A stretch of 64,000 bases of DNA from Helicoverpa zea (GCF_022581195.2 NC_061475.1:62001-126000); one strand, 5' to 3'; counted from the first letter of the stretch, positions 51,344 to 62,307 are shown. Notes: generated by a model from the sequence alone, not told the origin. Program-made: numbers and translations.

Positions 51344-53719
51344 AATATGAATTTAAGCAACTTATCTGTATTTTTCCCGAATTCCATAGATTTTTATGGA
51401 TTTTTCATTTAGTGGGCCGGATTTTAAACATCTCCTTTTCGGAAGTTGTTTTTTAAGTTTACTGTAAAATAAAATAAAGAAACTAAGCAATAATTTATTA
51501 AACTATATTATAAGGGCTTTGTTTATTAATTTACTAGAAGAAATTATAATTTTGTTTTGTTTTTGAACATTTAAGTAAGGATTTAAAATAAAAGGTTGAT
51601 TTTACCGCAGAGCTCTGAAGATAAATATTTAAACAGTCTATGAGTGGCCGCGAATATTTTACAAAGATTTCGTAAAGAGTTCAGGGAGACTCCCACATTG
51701 CGAGCCTTTGTTCCAAGCTAACACCTACTGAATACTTGCGACCACACGCGAACTCGTCTCTATTCATCATAATTAGTCCCTTTCGGTTGTAGGGCGGGAG
51801 TATTTAATTTTTTGTCAGAATAGAGACAAACTTAATTTCTCGAACAAATCATTCAATATTGGCTTTTGTCATCATATTTGGGTAAGGTTTTGATCGTTGG
51901 TTACGCGGGAAACGCAATATGGTTCAAAAAGATGCGAAAATTTTTAAAAAACTGGTGATTGCAAAAGCGACGGGAAAATCGGCATACTGCGGGCGACACA
52001 AAACAAGAAAGTATGCCTAAAGGAAAGGAGCACAGTACCTGTTGTCTTCTACGGCGATTTCTTGTACGAGGAGCACTGCCACAAATAAAGTTCAACACAA
52101 ATCACACCAATTTTCCACTCAATATCGATTTTTTTATCGGAGAGAGACGTGAGCTCTCGCGCGCGTTGTCAGCCATTTTTTTGTTTGTTATGTTGCACAC
52201 ACGACTCAAGGGCGCTAGTGTCGCCTCTCGCTCCAACGAATGCGTTGAGGTATGTGCGGGAAAAGGAAGGGAATAGGATTGCAAACACGAGTGAAATTAC
52301 CAATATAACAAATTATGAGTATGAAAATTACCGCGCAACCAATCGTGATTCATCATCATCATCCTCCTGCCCTTATTTTATCTCATTTTTATTTGTGGTC
52401 CGCGCACCATGTTTTCTCTCTCCATACTCTTCTGTCTGCCGTCTTCTCACAAGTAACATTAGGTAATATTATTGCCTTGTGTTCCAAATATTATTAAGCC
52501 TGGTACTCATATAAAGGCTATCTATGTTTTATTAATCACCATCAAAGCTAACTAACAAAGCTTACTATTTTAGATGACAATATGAATAAGAAAAGACACA
52601 GTGCTAGATGATACATAATAATGGTTCATACATATTAACATAGGCAAGAAGAAAGAACTTACTATTACCTAAGCACCTGCAGGCAACCTTAATGTTCCCC
52701 GCAGCAACCCAGTAGGAACTTTATAGTTTATAGGTACTACAGATTTAGGCACTAGTTCTACAATCCCCAATGTTCTCAGGTTTCAGGACAATGCAGTGTT
52801 GACTGCCAGCAACCAGTTGTCCCCGGGAGTGCAATATGGCGCCCAGGCTGTGTTCCTCTTGTCACCTTGTAATCCGTACCTATTTCATTTACACTCGTGC
52901 TGTCCTGAACTGCATTTAATTGATCTCTAATGAAATTCAAGTGTCAGTGAGCTGGACATTATCATCGTAAGTAATGTTTCTATGACTGTTTTATAATTCA
53001 TAAATATTGCTTTTCTATTGTCAGGAATTCGCAATGTTTGACACTGAACACGACTGTTGACAGTAGCAGCTTAGCATTAGGTGAACCGGCGACCGCAGGA
53101 TGTTATACTTCCACAACAAACAACACAATATTATTAAAATGTTAGACACAGTACACGGAGAATGTAGCAAAACCAGGCTGCTGCCAGAGGACTCAACGAA
53201 AAAGACAAATGAATTTTAACAGGAGCTAGTATCGTTACTATCGAAATGGTATTATAACATTAAAACAATAGTTATAGTATGAATGTATTGATAAAATGCA
53301 GTGAATGTAATGTTTTTTTTTTTGATCGATTGAAAAAGTTTATTCATTCATCTACACTGTAAAATATGTTGATTGTAGAGGTAAGTTCTTGTTGGTCACT
53401 TTATGTACTTTGTACTTTGTGTCTGAGTATTTACCACGTTTATAATGCTTTATTTAATTATCAGCTCAACAATATTGTCCAACAAAAGCAGAATAACCAA
53501 TACAATATCTTCACTTAGGAATACTATTGAATGGATGTTAAAACATAAAATGTTACATAATATTTGTATTTGAATAACTATATTCTATTGATTGTTCAAA
53601 AATTTCTCCACTTTGGTGGTATCTGTGCCTCACAGGCCTATAGTATCTGTAGTACGAACCATCCAAGTTATTTTAACGGAATGAATACTCCATGTTTGCA
53701 TTGGTTACTGCTCCGTGTC
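51344..53719. other. Intergenic region between genes A and B
   Basis: Besides the SINE3 piece at 52,340-52,470 there is a stretch at 51,880-52,290 with several short overlapping frames on both strands and a CGCGCGTTGTC CpG patch. It may be an unclassified repeat. Nothing was recognised in it. Confidence 0.4.
52340..52470 (-). mobile_element. SINE3 fragment between genes A and B
   Basis: CATCATCATCATCCTCCTGC, then GCACCATGTTTTCTC and CATACTCTTCTGTCTGCC, match a third moth short repeat known to me from memory. A smaller piece of the same kind (TCATCATCCTCCTACCC) is at 60-90. Confidence 0.5.
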
Positions 53720-53725
53720 TATAAA
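53720..53725 (+). promoter_or_regulatory. Candidate TATA box of gene B
   Basis: TATAAA lies 128 bp before the first in-frame ATG of gene B at 53853. Transcription would be expected to begin near 53,750, giving a 5' UTR of about 100 nt. No equally clear TATA box was found ahead of gene A. The call rests on position and motif only. Confidence 0.4.
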
Positions 53726-53852
53726 TTCACAGGTTTAGCGATTAGCGAGTTGAACTGTAGTTATTATCAAAACATATACCAAACAGTGAGCAGTGCATAC
53801 AGTCTTATATTGAAGTTTAATTGTAAATTCAAATTTAATATTTTTTTTAATA

Positions 53853-56800
53853 ATGTTGGAAAAAGAAATGCTGTTTGTTCAGTTAATAATTACTTTTTTT
53901 GGTAAGTTTTTATCCTAGTTTTGAATTTTACGAAAGTACCACATTGTGTAAAAGGAGCCCTATCATTAACCAAACGTTTTTTGATATGAGGTCGAAGGTT
54001 AGATTTGTGTATCTGTTTGAAGCCATCTACTCCCGTAGCTACGTATAACGGGGATGGTTTTCTTCATTTCGTGTATTTCACAATTACACAAACACTAAAT
54101 TATTTATTTAGTTTATTTATATTCATTTCTGACTTACGCGAATATAAGATTACCGTCTCATCGGGCTATGAGAGTGAAGGAATAGTGAGTGCATCTGGGT
54201 CTGCGCAAATGCTTGTGCACTATAATATGTCCTGCGCAGTTGGATAATTTCCTTACATGAGAACAGCCGCCGTAGCCGATAATTGGTTAGGAGGGCATCA
54301 TTACTGCACAATATGCCTATAGTTCTGAGTACATCCCATCGGGCCATTAGAGTGAAGTGAAGGATACGTGAGTACACCTGTGTAAGCGCAATGCTTGTGA
54401 ATTGCAATATTTTATGTCCTGCGCAGGTTGTTGATCTCCTTGAATAAAAAAAAACCTTAAACTTGTGCATGGTCCGTTTTTTAGCTTGGTTTTGTTAGTA
54501 GTGGCATAAGTAGATAGTGCAGTAGTAAGCAGTATGTGAGAATGTTGCAGGCGGTGCGTCGGCGGCGTGTGACATGGACGCCGAGCCAGTGTCTGAGGGG
54601 CTACTCGGTCAGACCAGGGACTTCATGTGGCTGGGGGTGCTGCAAGTCTATATACGTTAGTCTCGCATTTATATCTGATCTCATCCTCATCTCCCGAGCC
54701 TTTTTCCCAACCACATAGTCTGGGAAAAGGCTACCAGTCTCACTGGATTCAGCTGAGCACCAGTGTTTTACAAGGAGCGACTGCTCTATCTGACCTCCTC
54801 AACCCAGTTACCCGGACAACATAATACCCCTTGGTAAGACTGGTTGTCAGACTTACTGGCTTCTGACTACCGGTAACGATGATGAAGATGTTCAATGACA
54901 TGTCGTTTGTTTGAGTTTGATCGACCGATTGTAAAGTTAAACATTCACGCCCAGTGCTCTGTGTTTCGGATGGCACGTTATGATTTGAACATCTTTGGCA
55001 GTCGTTTTAGACAGAAGTCAGAAAAGTTTAAGCAGATGGAATGTAAGTAGTGAAGCTATAATGTTGTCACCATGTTGGTCACCAGGAGACTTCGACAAGC
55101 GGCACGTGGCGATGTCAGGCATCGTGCTCATCACGCCGCGGTACGCGCTCGGCAACGCGGACGACGTGGCCAGGATACCGGAGCGAGTGTTCAGGTTACC
55201 ACTCTAAATAACAATGAGGATCCAACTGCCTTGTGCTTGCTTAATCTGACACATTGGCTTATTAGATTACCTTAAAAAGAAACAGAATTCATAATGGTTA
55301 TATAATAGCATCTTCGGAACTTAAAAATTTCCCACCGCACAGCACGGTGAGTATGGGCAAATCTGAGGAGCTTGTGGGGGGACTTTTTCCAGCAGTAGAT
55401 GATTTAGAATATTATAAAGCTGGTTCATCAATGACAACATATTTGGCGTTGTGTGTGACAGGGAGGAGACGGTGGCGGTGTTCATCCGCGCCACCAACAC
55501 GCCGTACGCAGTGTCGGTGCTGTCGTACACCGTGCACCCGGAGTACGAGCACACCACCATGCACAGCCTCGCCGTCGTCGAGCTGGACGTCAGCGGTGAA
55601 GCATGTGAGTCAAACACGGACTAAGGATACACCAACACGCCGTACGCAGTGTCGGTGCTGTCGTACACCGTGCACCCGGAGTACGAGCACACCACCATGC
55701 ACAGCCTCGCCGTCGTCGAGCTGGACGTCAGCGGTGAAGCATGTGAGTCAAACACGGACTAAGGATACACCAACACGCCGTACGCAGTGTCGGTGCTGTC
55801 GTACACCGTGCACCCGGAGTACGAGCACACCACCATGCACAGCCTCGCCGTCGTCGAGCTGGACGTCAGCGGTGAAGCATGTGAGTCAAACACGGACTAA
55901 GGATACACCAACACGCCGTACGCAGTGTCGGTGCTGTCGTACACCGTGCACCCGGAGTACGAGCACACCACCATGCACAGCCTCGCCGTCGTCGAGCTGG
56001 ACGTCAGCGGTGAAACATGTGAGTCAAACACGGACTAAGGATACACCAACACGCCGTACGCAGTGTCGGTGCTGTCGTACACCGTGCACCCGGAGTACGA
56101 GCACACCACCATGCACAGCCTCGCCGTCGTCGAGCTGGACGTCAGCCGTGAAGCATGTGAGTCAAACACGGACTAAGGATACACCAACACGCCGTACGCA
56201 GTGTCGGTGCTGTCGTACACCGTGCACCCGGAGTACGAGCACACCACCATGCACAGCCTCGCCGTCGTCGAGCTGGACGTCAGCGGTGAAGCATGTGAGT
56301 GAACGACCAACAGTTCTCTTCATGCGCTTGTTTATACAACTTCCGATATTCCGTTCATCGGTATCATGAACATTCTCAATACAGTACTTTGATCCTGTGT
56401 ACTTTATGGCTACAGTACATCGGCATTTTGAACTTCGAGGTATAGTCCATTGTTTTGTAACTTAAGTCTCAAAGTATTTACGCATTATTTTGGTATTCAG
56501 ACCAATATTTGGTATAAACTTACTTATGATACTATATTTTTATGCATATATACAAATGATAGCAAATGTTTTCAAGCAACAATATAAATGACAACATGGG
56601 ACACAGCAATACAACATGGGACAATATAAATTGGTAATACTCTTACTGATACATTTACTTGATTCGATTTTCCGATGGCATTTATATTTTCAGTTCAGCT
56701 GATACCGGTGTGCTTACCCCTTCAACAAGACAAGGTACAGGACTCTCAACCCGAGAAACTGTACCTCATCGGATACACGGATGGTCAGTATCGTTCCGTT

Positions 56801-59800
56801 CATTCATAGCTCGTTTTCGTCTGAGTCTTAATGACTTCTTGTTTTACTTTCAGATAATGAAATTCTGGAAAAAGTAATTTACCAAATACGACCCATGAAA
56901 AATAAAATTTGTGATGATTTCTATGAACGAACGGGGGTAAGCACCTTGTCATTTTTGTACAGACTATAATATGTTTCTTTGTCCATCACTTTTAGTACAT
57001 ACTTATATTTCGAATTATTACTCAAACAGGTTTTGATTTTGGGTGCTTTTAAAGACTAAACTCAAGTTTACTGACTTCAGTTTTCAGAGCAGGGCAATAT
57101 CCCAACTGCGTCAGTGTGTGGGTACGCGCCATACTCCTCCATCAAGTGTCAGTGGGACGACGGCATGGCGCTCGTGTCCAACGCCACCAATGGAGTCTTC
57201 ACTCTGGTTACTCAATATTACACTTTTCCACCTATTATTATATCCTATTTTCGCTCTTTCTCTCTCTTAACGCTTCCTCATCTACCTGAATTTAATAAAT
57301 GTTTACTAACACATGAGTGATATATCAGCTGTTATAAATGTTTTTCGAAGCCTGGCTGCTCCACCCCCCCCCCTGGAAATATAAAAGTTCCCTCAGTATA
57401 CTTTTGGTTATTTCTACGTCCAAAATAGCTGAGGTTTGTATAGCAGATGGGGCTTAGTATCCACGGCCCCGGGTGCACGGCGCCGGCGCGGTACATCGCT
57501 CTGTCCCCCTACGTGAGCTGGCTGCGCCTGGTGACCGGCTCCGACGCGGACTCGCCGCGGCCGCCGCAGCCCGACCAGCCCGCCTACATCCCCGCACACA
57601 AACTCTTCAGGTGAGTCACGGTGCAGAACGCAAACATACCTCACAAAATTCAATGGAATATCATCAATTTTTAAGAGTCAATTCAACTATATATTGGGCA
57701 GTGTGATGATGCTCGGTGAAAAGTTACCCCTGTAGAGACGCTTGTAAACTGGACATTAGTTGTTTGATAAATGCCAGCGCCTTCAGAAAACATTCATATT
57801 TTTTCATGCTGCTTGTCTAGCTGATAACTCTGAGAGTAATACTTACTTTAATAGTTGTTTCATATTATTTCAGATCAAACCAAACTCGACGAAAAGGCGT
57901 GGAATACTATGTTCTTGGTCACGATTTTATTCCTCATCTCTCACTTAGAGGGTTACCGCTGGATCACTACTATATTAAGCCTGTCGAACGAGATAACAAA
58001 ACCCTAGCTATATATCCAAGTGAGTTATATGTAAATGCACATAGATGAATCAGGAAGCTTGATGCTTGCGCGGCTATCTCTGGCAGGACGAGTGCGATGA
58101 CAGTAGCTCTCACTTGTCATGTGAACAGTTGCAGGCACCCGGGGGTATCGGGATGCCTGGGTTGACACTCCGCGTACAACACAGGTCCTCAGCTACATGC
58201 AGTTAGATTGGGGGCTGACCTTATATATCTACTTGAAAAAAGGCTAATGAACAACATCATGTGTAAAGCAGCGATAAAAATGGTGTTTTAATTCTCGCAC
58301 ATTTTTATTATAGGTAGGGTAGGGTTTCACCCGCGTCCCGTAGCCGGATGGTGACAAAAACCTTCTCCCGGGTCTATGTTACCTCCGCTCTAATTTTCAG
58401 CCAAATCGGTCAAGCCGTTTTCATGTTATGTCGTTACAACGGAAAGCGGGTTTCATTTTTACATATATAGTTTATTTTGTTCGTTTTTTTTTGTGTATTT
58501 TTACTTTTTCCTGGTGTTATATCGATATATATTAATCAGAACATTTAATGAGATGAGGTATGACACACTTTGTGTAGGGAACAATGTCAGACGTCCATAG
58601 TAACTTAGACTCAATAAAAATATTTCATGTACAGTGAAAATTCTTACAGTTTTTTGTGTAGTTTAATGTTAGAAGCTTTTCTATGTTTTCCACTTTTGCA
58701 TTGAACTTCTCAAAACCAAATTATTCCAAATTATTAAAACGAAAAACCTGAACTCGATAAACAAAATAATTACTTATTAAAATGATATTTCTTTTTGGAA
58801 AAGTAGATAACAATTAAATATTTTATAAGAAGTTAGTATTTTATATCTAAATTGTTGTAGTAAAAAACTTTGTGTCCGTGAGAATTCAGTTTTAAAAGTT
58901 GATTGGTTGGGCCGAAACCTGACATTGTTCTTTACTTATTACTGCAAAAACTAGCGAGATATAAACTTTTGTACATTTTCAGTTGAAGAAAAGTTCGAGA
59001 TATCTCATGATGACTGCAACAAGAGACGAATGCTAATGTACCGCGAGGAGTTTCGTCTCGACGCCCCCGGGACACAAGGAAACATCACTTATAAGGTACG
59101 AGGTCTTAACCAATACTAACAAGATGTATAGAATTAAATATTTTAAACTAATACGCATTGAATTTGATAGTTTATTGATTCTGTTGTTTTATTCACAGTT
59201 GTCCCTGTACGATTTGAAAAACTTGGTCTGCAAATGTGTTACATTGAATGTAAGTTTCATTCATTTGATTTAACGTCTTTAAGTGCACTGAAAGTAGCCT
59301 CTGGCGAAGTGGCTCGGGTGCCGCCGGGGACGTAACAAGCTCAAACCTTAACAGTTCATTTTTCTTACAGGTAATTTGTCAAGAGCGATCCTACGCGTAC
59401 CTCTCGTTTAGAGAAGAGTTCGACTTCGTATCGGGAACTGAAGATCTTCAAACAATTGACTTCAACGTATATACGTACGGATCAGTGCCCATTCGTACCG
59501 CGCCACCAGGCAAAAACGACAAAACTAAAAAGAAAACGGACGATTTATCAAACTATTACCCTAAATTCATCACATTCGATACCAAAAAAGGAACCGTACT
59601 ATCTAACGAGTTGTATCTAACGTTTACATATAATGGGAAAGCCAGACTTATCTTCAAAATGTTTGGCGCTCCGATTGAAATGACCCCTTATGATTTGGAT
59701 ACGACGCCGCGACCTGTGCGGAGATACCTGGAGGAAGTTGAAGGAGAACATTCCTGGGTCACTGCTCCAGACGTGATGCACCGAGGAGTCGCAGACACAT

Positions 59801-59925
59801 TGGTGGCCGACGTGCACGAGCCGGTGAGTGCGGGACGCCGCCTCGCGACAACTCCACTGAGTGTGACTGTACTGTGCTTGCTCACCATCACTTTATCTTT
59901 GAACACATTGTTATACTTACGGTAG
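53853..59925 (+). CDS. Gene B: serine-protease homologue with a long unrecognised C-terminal region, 12 exons, 574 aa (read-through form)
   Basis: Exons: 53853-53901, 54551-54655, 55086-55194, 55462-55604, 56694-56783, 56854-56936, 57090-57206, 57447-57610, 57874-58019, 58983-59095, 59199-59249, 59371-59925. They sum to 1725 nt with every phase matching, and exons 1-7 repeat the phases of gene A. The start is Met1 or Met6, followed by a hydrophobic signal peptide. Residues about 25-275 are the protease-like fold with HPEYEH, PVCLP and GPGCTAPARY. Catalytic positions are replaced: His57 is Asp77, Asp102 is Ser123, Ser195 is Asp217 (CQWDDGMAL). Residues about 288-541 are an added region with four cysteines and a lysine-rich stretch, which I do not recognise. 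Residues 552-573 are a hydrophobic tail ending in Arg, like a GPI signal or membrane anchor. The donors after exons 3 (GTTACC) and 7 (GTTACT) are weak. The exon 7 acceptor (CAGAG) was chosen by frame. Confidence 0.8.
54150..54441 (+). mobile_element. Two SINE2 3' fragments in gene B intron 1
   Basis: 54150-54303 and 54332-54441 both start near the CCATCGGGC..GAGAGTGAAGGA block and run toward the SINE2 end. They sit in direct repeat, one shorter and more diverged. Either two insertions or one local duplication. Confidence 0.65.
54683..55023. mobile_element. Inverted SINE1 pieces in gene B intron 2
   Basis: 54,683-54,897 is SINE1 in reverse (GAGCCTTTTTCCCAACCAC to GACTACCGGTAACG). 54,953-55,023 is SINE1 in forward direction (GTGTTTCGGATGGCACGTT, CTTTGGCAGTCGTT). 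The head is missing in both. Together they suggest two insertions or an internal inversion. Confidence 0.65.
55492..56301 (+). repeat. 138-bp tandem repeat, about 5.9 copies, spanning the exon 4/intron 4 junction of gene B
   Basis: Copies start at 55492, 55630, 55768, 55906, 56044 and 56182. Each holds the last 113 nt of exon 4, the donor GTGAGT and some 20 nt of intron. The copies are almost identical; I see one-base differences near the donor in copies 4 (GAAACATG) and 5 (AGCCGTGAAG). In the protein frame each unit reaches TAA shortly after the donor, so only use of the first donor (55604/55605) gives full-length protein. A 340-codon open frame across the array is in another frame and is a product of the periodicity (138 is divisible by 3). 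Confidence 0.9.
58130..58250 (+). repeat. Diverged SINE1-like piece in gene B intron 9
   Basis: GGGGGTATCGGGATGCCTGG, then GTCCTCAGCTACATGCAG and GGGGGCTGACC follow the order of SINE1 but with much divergence. Confidence 0.4.
58312..58468 (-). mobile_element. Helitron-like fragment in gene B intron 9
   Basis: In reverse it reads ATATATGTAAAAATGAAACC to GGGACGCGGGTGAAAC, with GGTAACATAGACCCGGGAG inside. This is like the terminal part of moth Helitrons, but the CTAG end is not preserved. Confidence 0.45.
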
Positions 59926-59985
59926 CTGTTCACTATGTGTAGCATAAAAACATTTGAAAACTGATATTGTTGTATTGATCCTTAA

Positions 59986-59991
59986 AATAAA
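59986..59991 (+). terminator. Poly(A) signal of the gene B read-through form
   Basis: AATAAA is about 60 bp after the stop at 59923-59925. It supports a genuine 3' end for the form that does not splice at 59824, so that form need not be an unspliced precursor. Confidence 0.55.
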
Positions 59992-60266
59992 AGGCTTTAT
60001 GAATACTGAATCGTTGTTTATTTGAAGAACTAAACATTGGGGCCAGTATTTATTGCAAGTCCCAGTGTTGAAATTCCCGGTATCCCATATATCACGAAGC
60101 GCTACTACTAGAGGAACACTGGGTCCTGGCTGCGGGATTGTTCGCGATAGTTGCCCCGACCCTGGTACATAGAGGGCTTCAGAAGGAGCATGGCGGGTGT
60201 TAGTCAGTAATAGTCTGACACTCCCTCACGCTGCACCACAGCGGGAGGGATATGACGCGAAGTAGC

Positions 60267-60533
60267 CCTAAGGGTCCGTCCACACAGACGGGGGCTGATC
60301 GGCTGCGCGAGTATTAAAGAGCATGCAAACGGAGCCAAACGTCAAGAAAAAATATACGATCGGAGCCGGTCGGCTCCTCTTATTATTTCACACCGAGCGC
60401 ATTCGAGCATTCTTAATGACAAAAGCAGTGCGCATGCATAAATAAACCTTATTTCAAAAACTATATAAGTACTCAATTTTCAACGTGTTAAGAATTTGCT
60501 CTGCTCTCCGAGCTGGTCTGCCTGAACGGACCC
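60267..60533. mobile_element. Possible TIR element after the gene B read-through end
   Basis: GGGTCCGTCCACACAGAC near 60267 and GTCTGCCTGAACGGACCC near 60,516-60,533 are imperfect inverses. The enclosed 267 bp has no coding frame. The family was not identified. Confidence 0.4.
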
Positions 60534-60685
60534 AAAGTAAATTGGGTTATTGCCGCTCGGAATATTGGGTTGCTTACTAATTCATAAAAACTAGATGTGT
60601 CATGTATGTTGGGTGTTCGGCGGTTATTTTGGATTGCTTGAACCGATTTTATTTTTGTACAATGCGGCGAACATGTATGCGGTGA

Positions 60686-62036
60686 AATGTAGTACATAGG
60701 GGTGGTACATGGGGGAGTACATAGAGACAGTAATATAAGGGTAGTACATTAGGGCAGTGCATAATGGAGTACATAGGGGTAGTGCATAATGGAGTACATA
60801 GGGGTAGTACATAATTGAGTACATAGGGGTAGTACATAATTGAGTACATAGGGGTAGTACATAATGGAGTATAGAGGTAGTATATAATGGAGAACCTAGG
60901 GGTAGTACATAATGGAGTATATAGAGGTAGTATATAATGAAGTACATAGGGGTAGTACATAATGGAGTACATAGGGGTAGTACATAATTGAGTACATAGG
61001 GGTAGTACATAATGGAGTATAGAGGTAGTATATAATGGAGAACCTAGGGGTAGTACATAATGGAGTATATAGAGGTAGTATATAATGGAGTACATAGGGG
61101 TAGTAGATAATGGAGTACATAGGGGTAGTATATAATGGAGTATATAGAGGTAGTATATAATGGAGTACATAGGGGTAGTACATAATGGAGTACATAGGGG
61201 TAGTACATAATGGAGTACATAGGGGTAGTACATAATGGACTATAGAGGTAGTATATAATGGAGAACCTAGGGGTAGTACATAATGGAGTATATAGAGGTA
61301 GTATATAATGGAGTACATAGGGGTAGTAGATAATGGAGTACATAGGGGTAGTATATAATGGAGTACATAGGGGTAGTATATAATGGAGTATATAGAGGTA
61401 GTATATAATGGAGTACATAGGGGTAGTAGATAATGGAGTACATAGGGGTAGTATATAATGGAGTATATAGAGGTAGTATATAATGGAGTACATAGGGGTA
61501 GTAGATAATGGAGTACATAGGGGTAGTATATAATGGAGTATATAGAGGTAGTATATAATGGAGTACATAGGGGTAGTACATAATGAAGTATATAGGGGTA
61601 GTACATAAAGCAGTACATAGGGGTAGTACATAGTGGTAGTACATAATGGAGTACATAGGGGTAGTACATAGGGTAGTACATAATATAGTACACAGAGGCA
61701 GTACATAATGGAGTACATAGGGGCGGTACGTAATGGAGTCATCATCATCATCCTCCGAGCCTTTTCCCAATCATGTTGGGGTCGGCTTCCAGTCTAACCG
61801 GATTCAGCTGAGTACCAGTGCTTTACAAGAAGCGAATGCCTCTCCTCAACCCAACAACCGGGCAACCTGATACCCCTTGGTTAGACTGGTGTCAGACTTA
61901 CTGGCTTCTGACTACCCGTAACGACTGCCAAGGATGTTCAGTGACAGCCGGGACCTACAGTTTAGCGGTGCATAATGGAGTATATAGGGGTAAAACATAA
62001 TGGAGTTAGGGGTAGTATATGTATAGGACCAGTACA
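60686..62036 (+). repeat. 25-bp minisatellite with 75-bp higher-order units
   Basis: The base unit is close to GTACATAGGGGTAGTACATAATGGA with many variants. From about 61,080 on, three variants recur as a 75-bp block (tagataat / tatataat / gtatatagagg types). It lies in the intron between gene B exon 12 and the candidate distal exon. Minus-strand open frames of up to 265 codons (YVLHYVLPLCTP-type repeats) exist in more than one frame because the unit lacks stops; I do not regard them as genes. A SINE fragment interrupts the array at 61,741-61,964. Confidence 0.9.
61741..61964 (-). mobile_element. SINE1 fragment inside the minisatellite
   Basis: It matches the 3' part of the SINE at 8052-8432 in reverse, from the GATGAT tail to the GTCCCGGCTG region, and lacks the tRNA-like head. 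Array sequence resumes on the other side. Flanks GCGGTACGTAATGGAG and GCGGTGCATAATGGAG could be a duplicated target site or just the array period. Confidence 0.75.
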
Positions 62037-62130
62037 TATATCATATAGTATCGTTAATTAAGTATACTAAAATAATTAAAATTAAACATGAAAAATAGTT
62101 AAAGTAACTGAACTTTATTTATACTTACAG

Positions 62131-62307
62131 GTTGATGACTCCCTATACAATATAGATATTGAAGGATTGATGAAGGCGGTATCTTTTTATGACCACAAAG
62201 CGACAGTTCAGATTGTTGTCTTCATCAGCATCAGTTCTGAAGTAACTTTAAACTTCTACATGTGTGTGTACCTACATCCACCCAAACTTAATCGAAATAT
62301 TATATGA
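62131..62307 (+). CDS. Candidate alternative last exon of gene B (599-aa form)
   Basis: Inside exon 12 of gene B a consensus donor GTGAGT sits at 59824-59829, on a codon boundary (short exon 59371-59823). The acceptor ending at 62130 (TATACTTACAG) opens a frame of 58 codons and TGA at 62305-62307, in the matching phase 0. Splicing would replace the hydrophobic tail of the read-through form with 58 residues beginning VDDSLYNIDIEGLMKAVSF. The total coding length is then 1800 nt, exactly 600 codons. The skipped intron of 2.3 kb contains the minisatellite. No close poly(A) signal follows (AATAAA only near 62,680). That both the donor and the acceptor keep frame favours a real exon, but transcripts are needed. 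Confidence 0.5.
   Translation, partial: VDDSLYNIDIEGLMKAVSFYDHKATVQIVVFISISSEVTLNFYMCVYLHPPKLNRNII

Noticed and set aside
51959..52284. Overlapping frames on both strands between genes A and B
   Set aside because: No family content or splice context. The frames shadow each other in a CpG-rich patch that may be a repeat.
55347..56369. 340-codon open frame over the 138-bp array
   Set aside because: It is out of frame with the conserved protease-like exon (HPEYEH, AVVEL). It is open only because the unit length is divisible by three and lacks a stop in that frame.
61241..61262. let-7-like word GAGGTAGTATATAATGG
   Set aside because: It is part of the minisatellite unit and recurs many times without any precursor hairpin.
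60624..61770. Minus-strand tyrosine/leucine-rich repeat proteins
   Set aside because: The same repeat words appear in all phases of a 25-bp minisatellite. No start context or splice logic, and no non-repeat domain.
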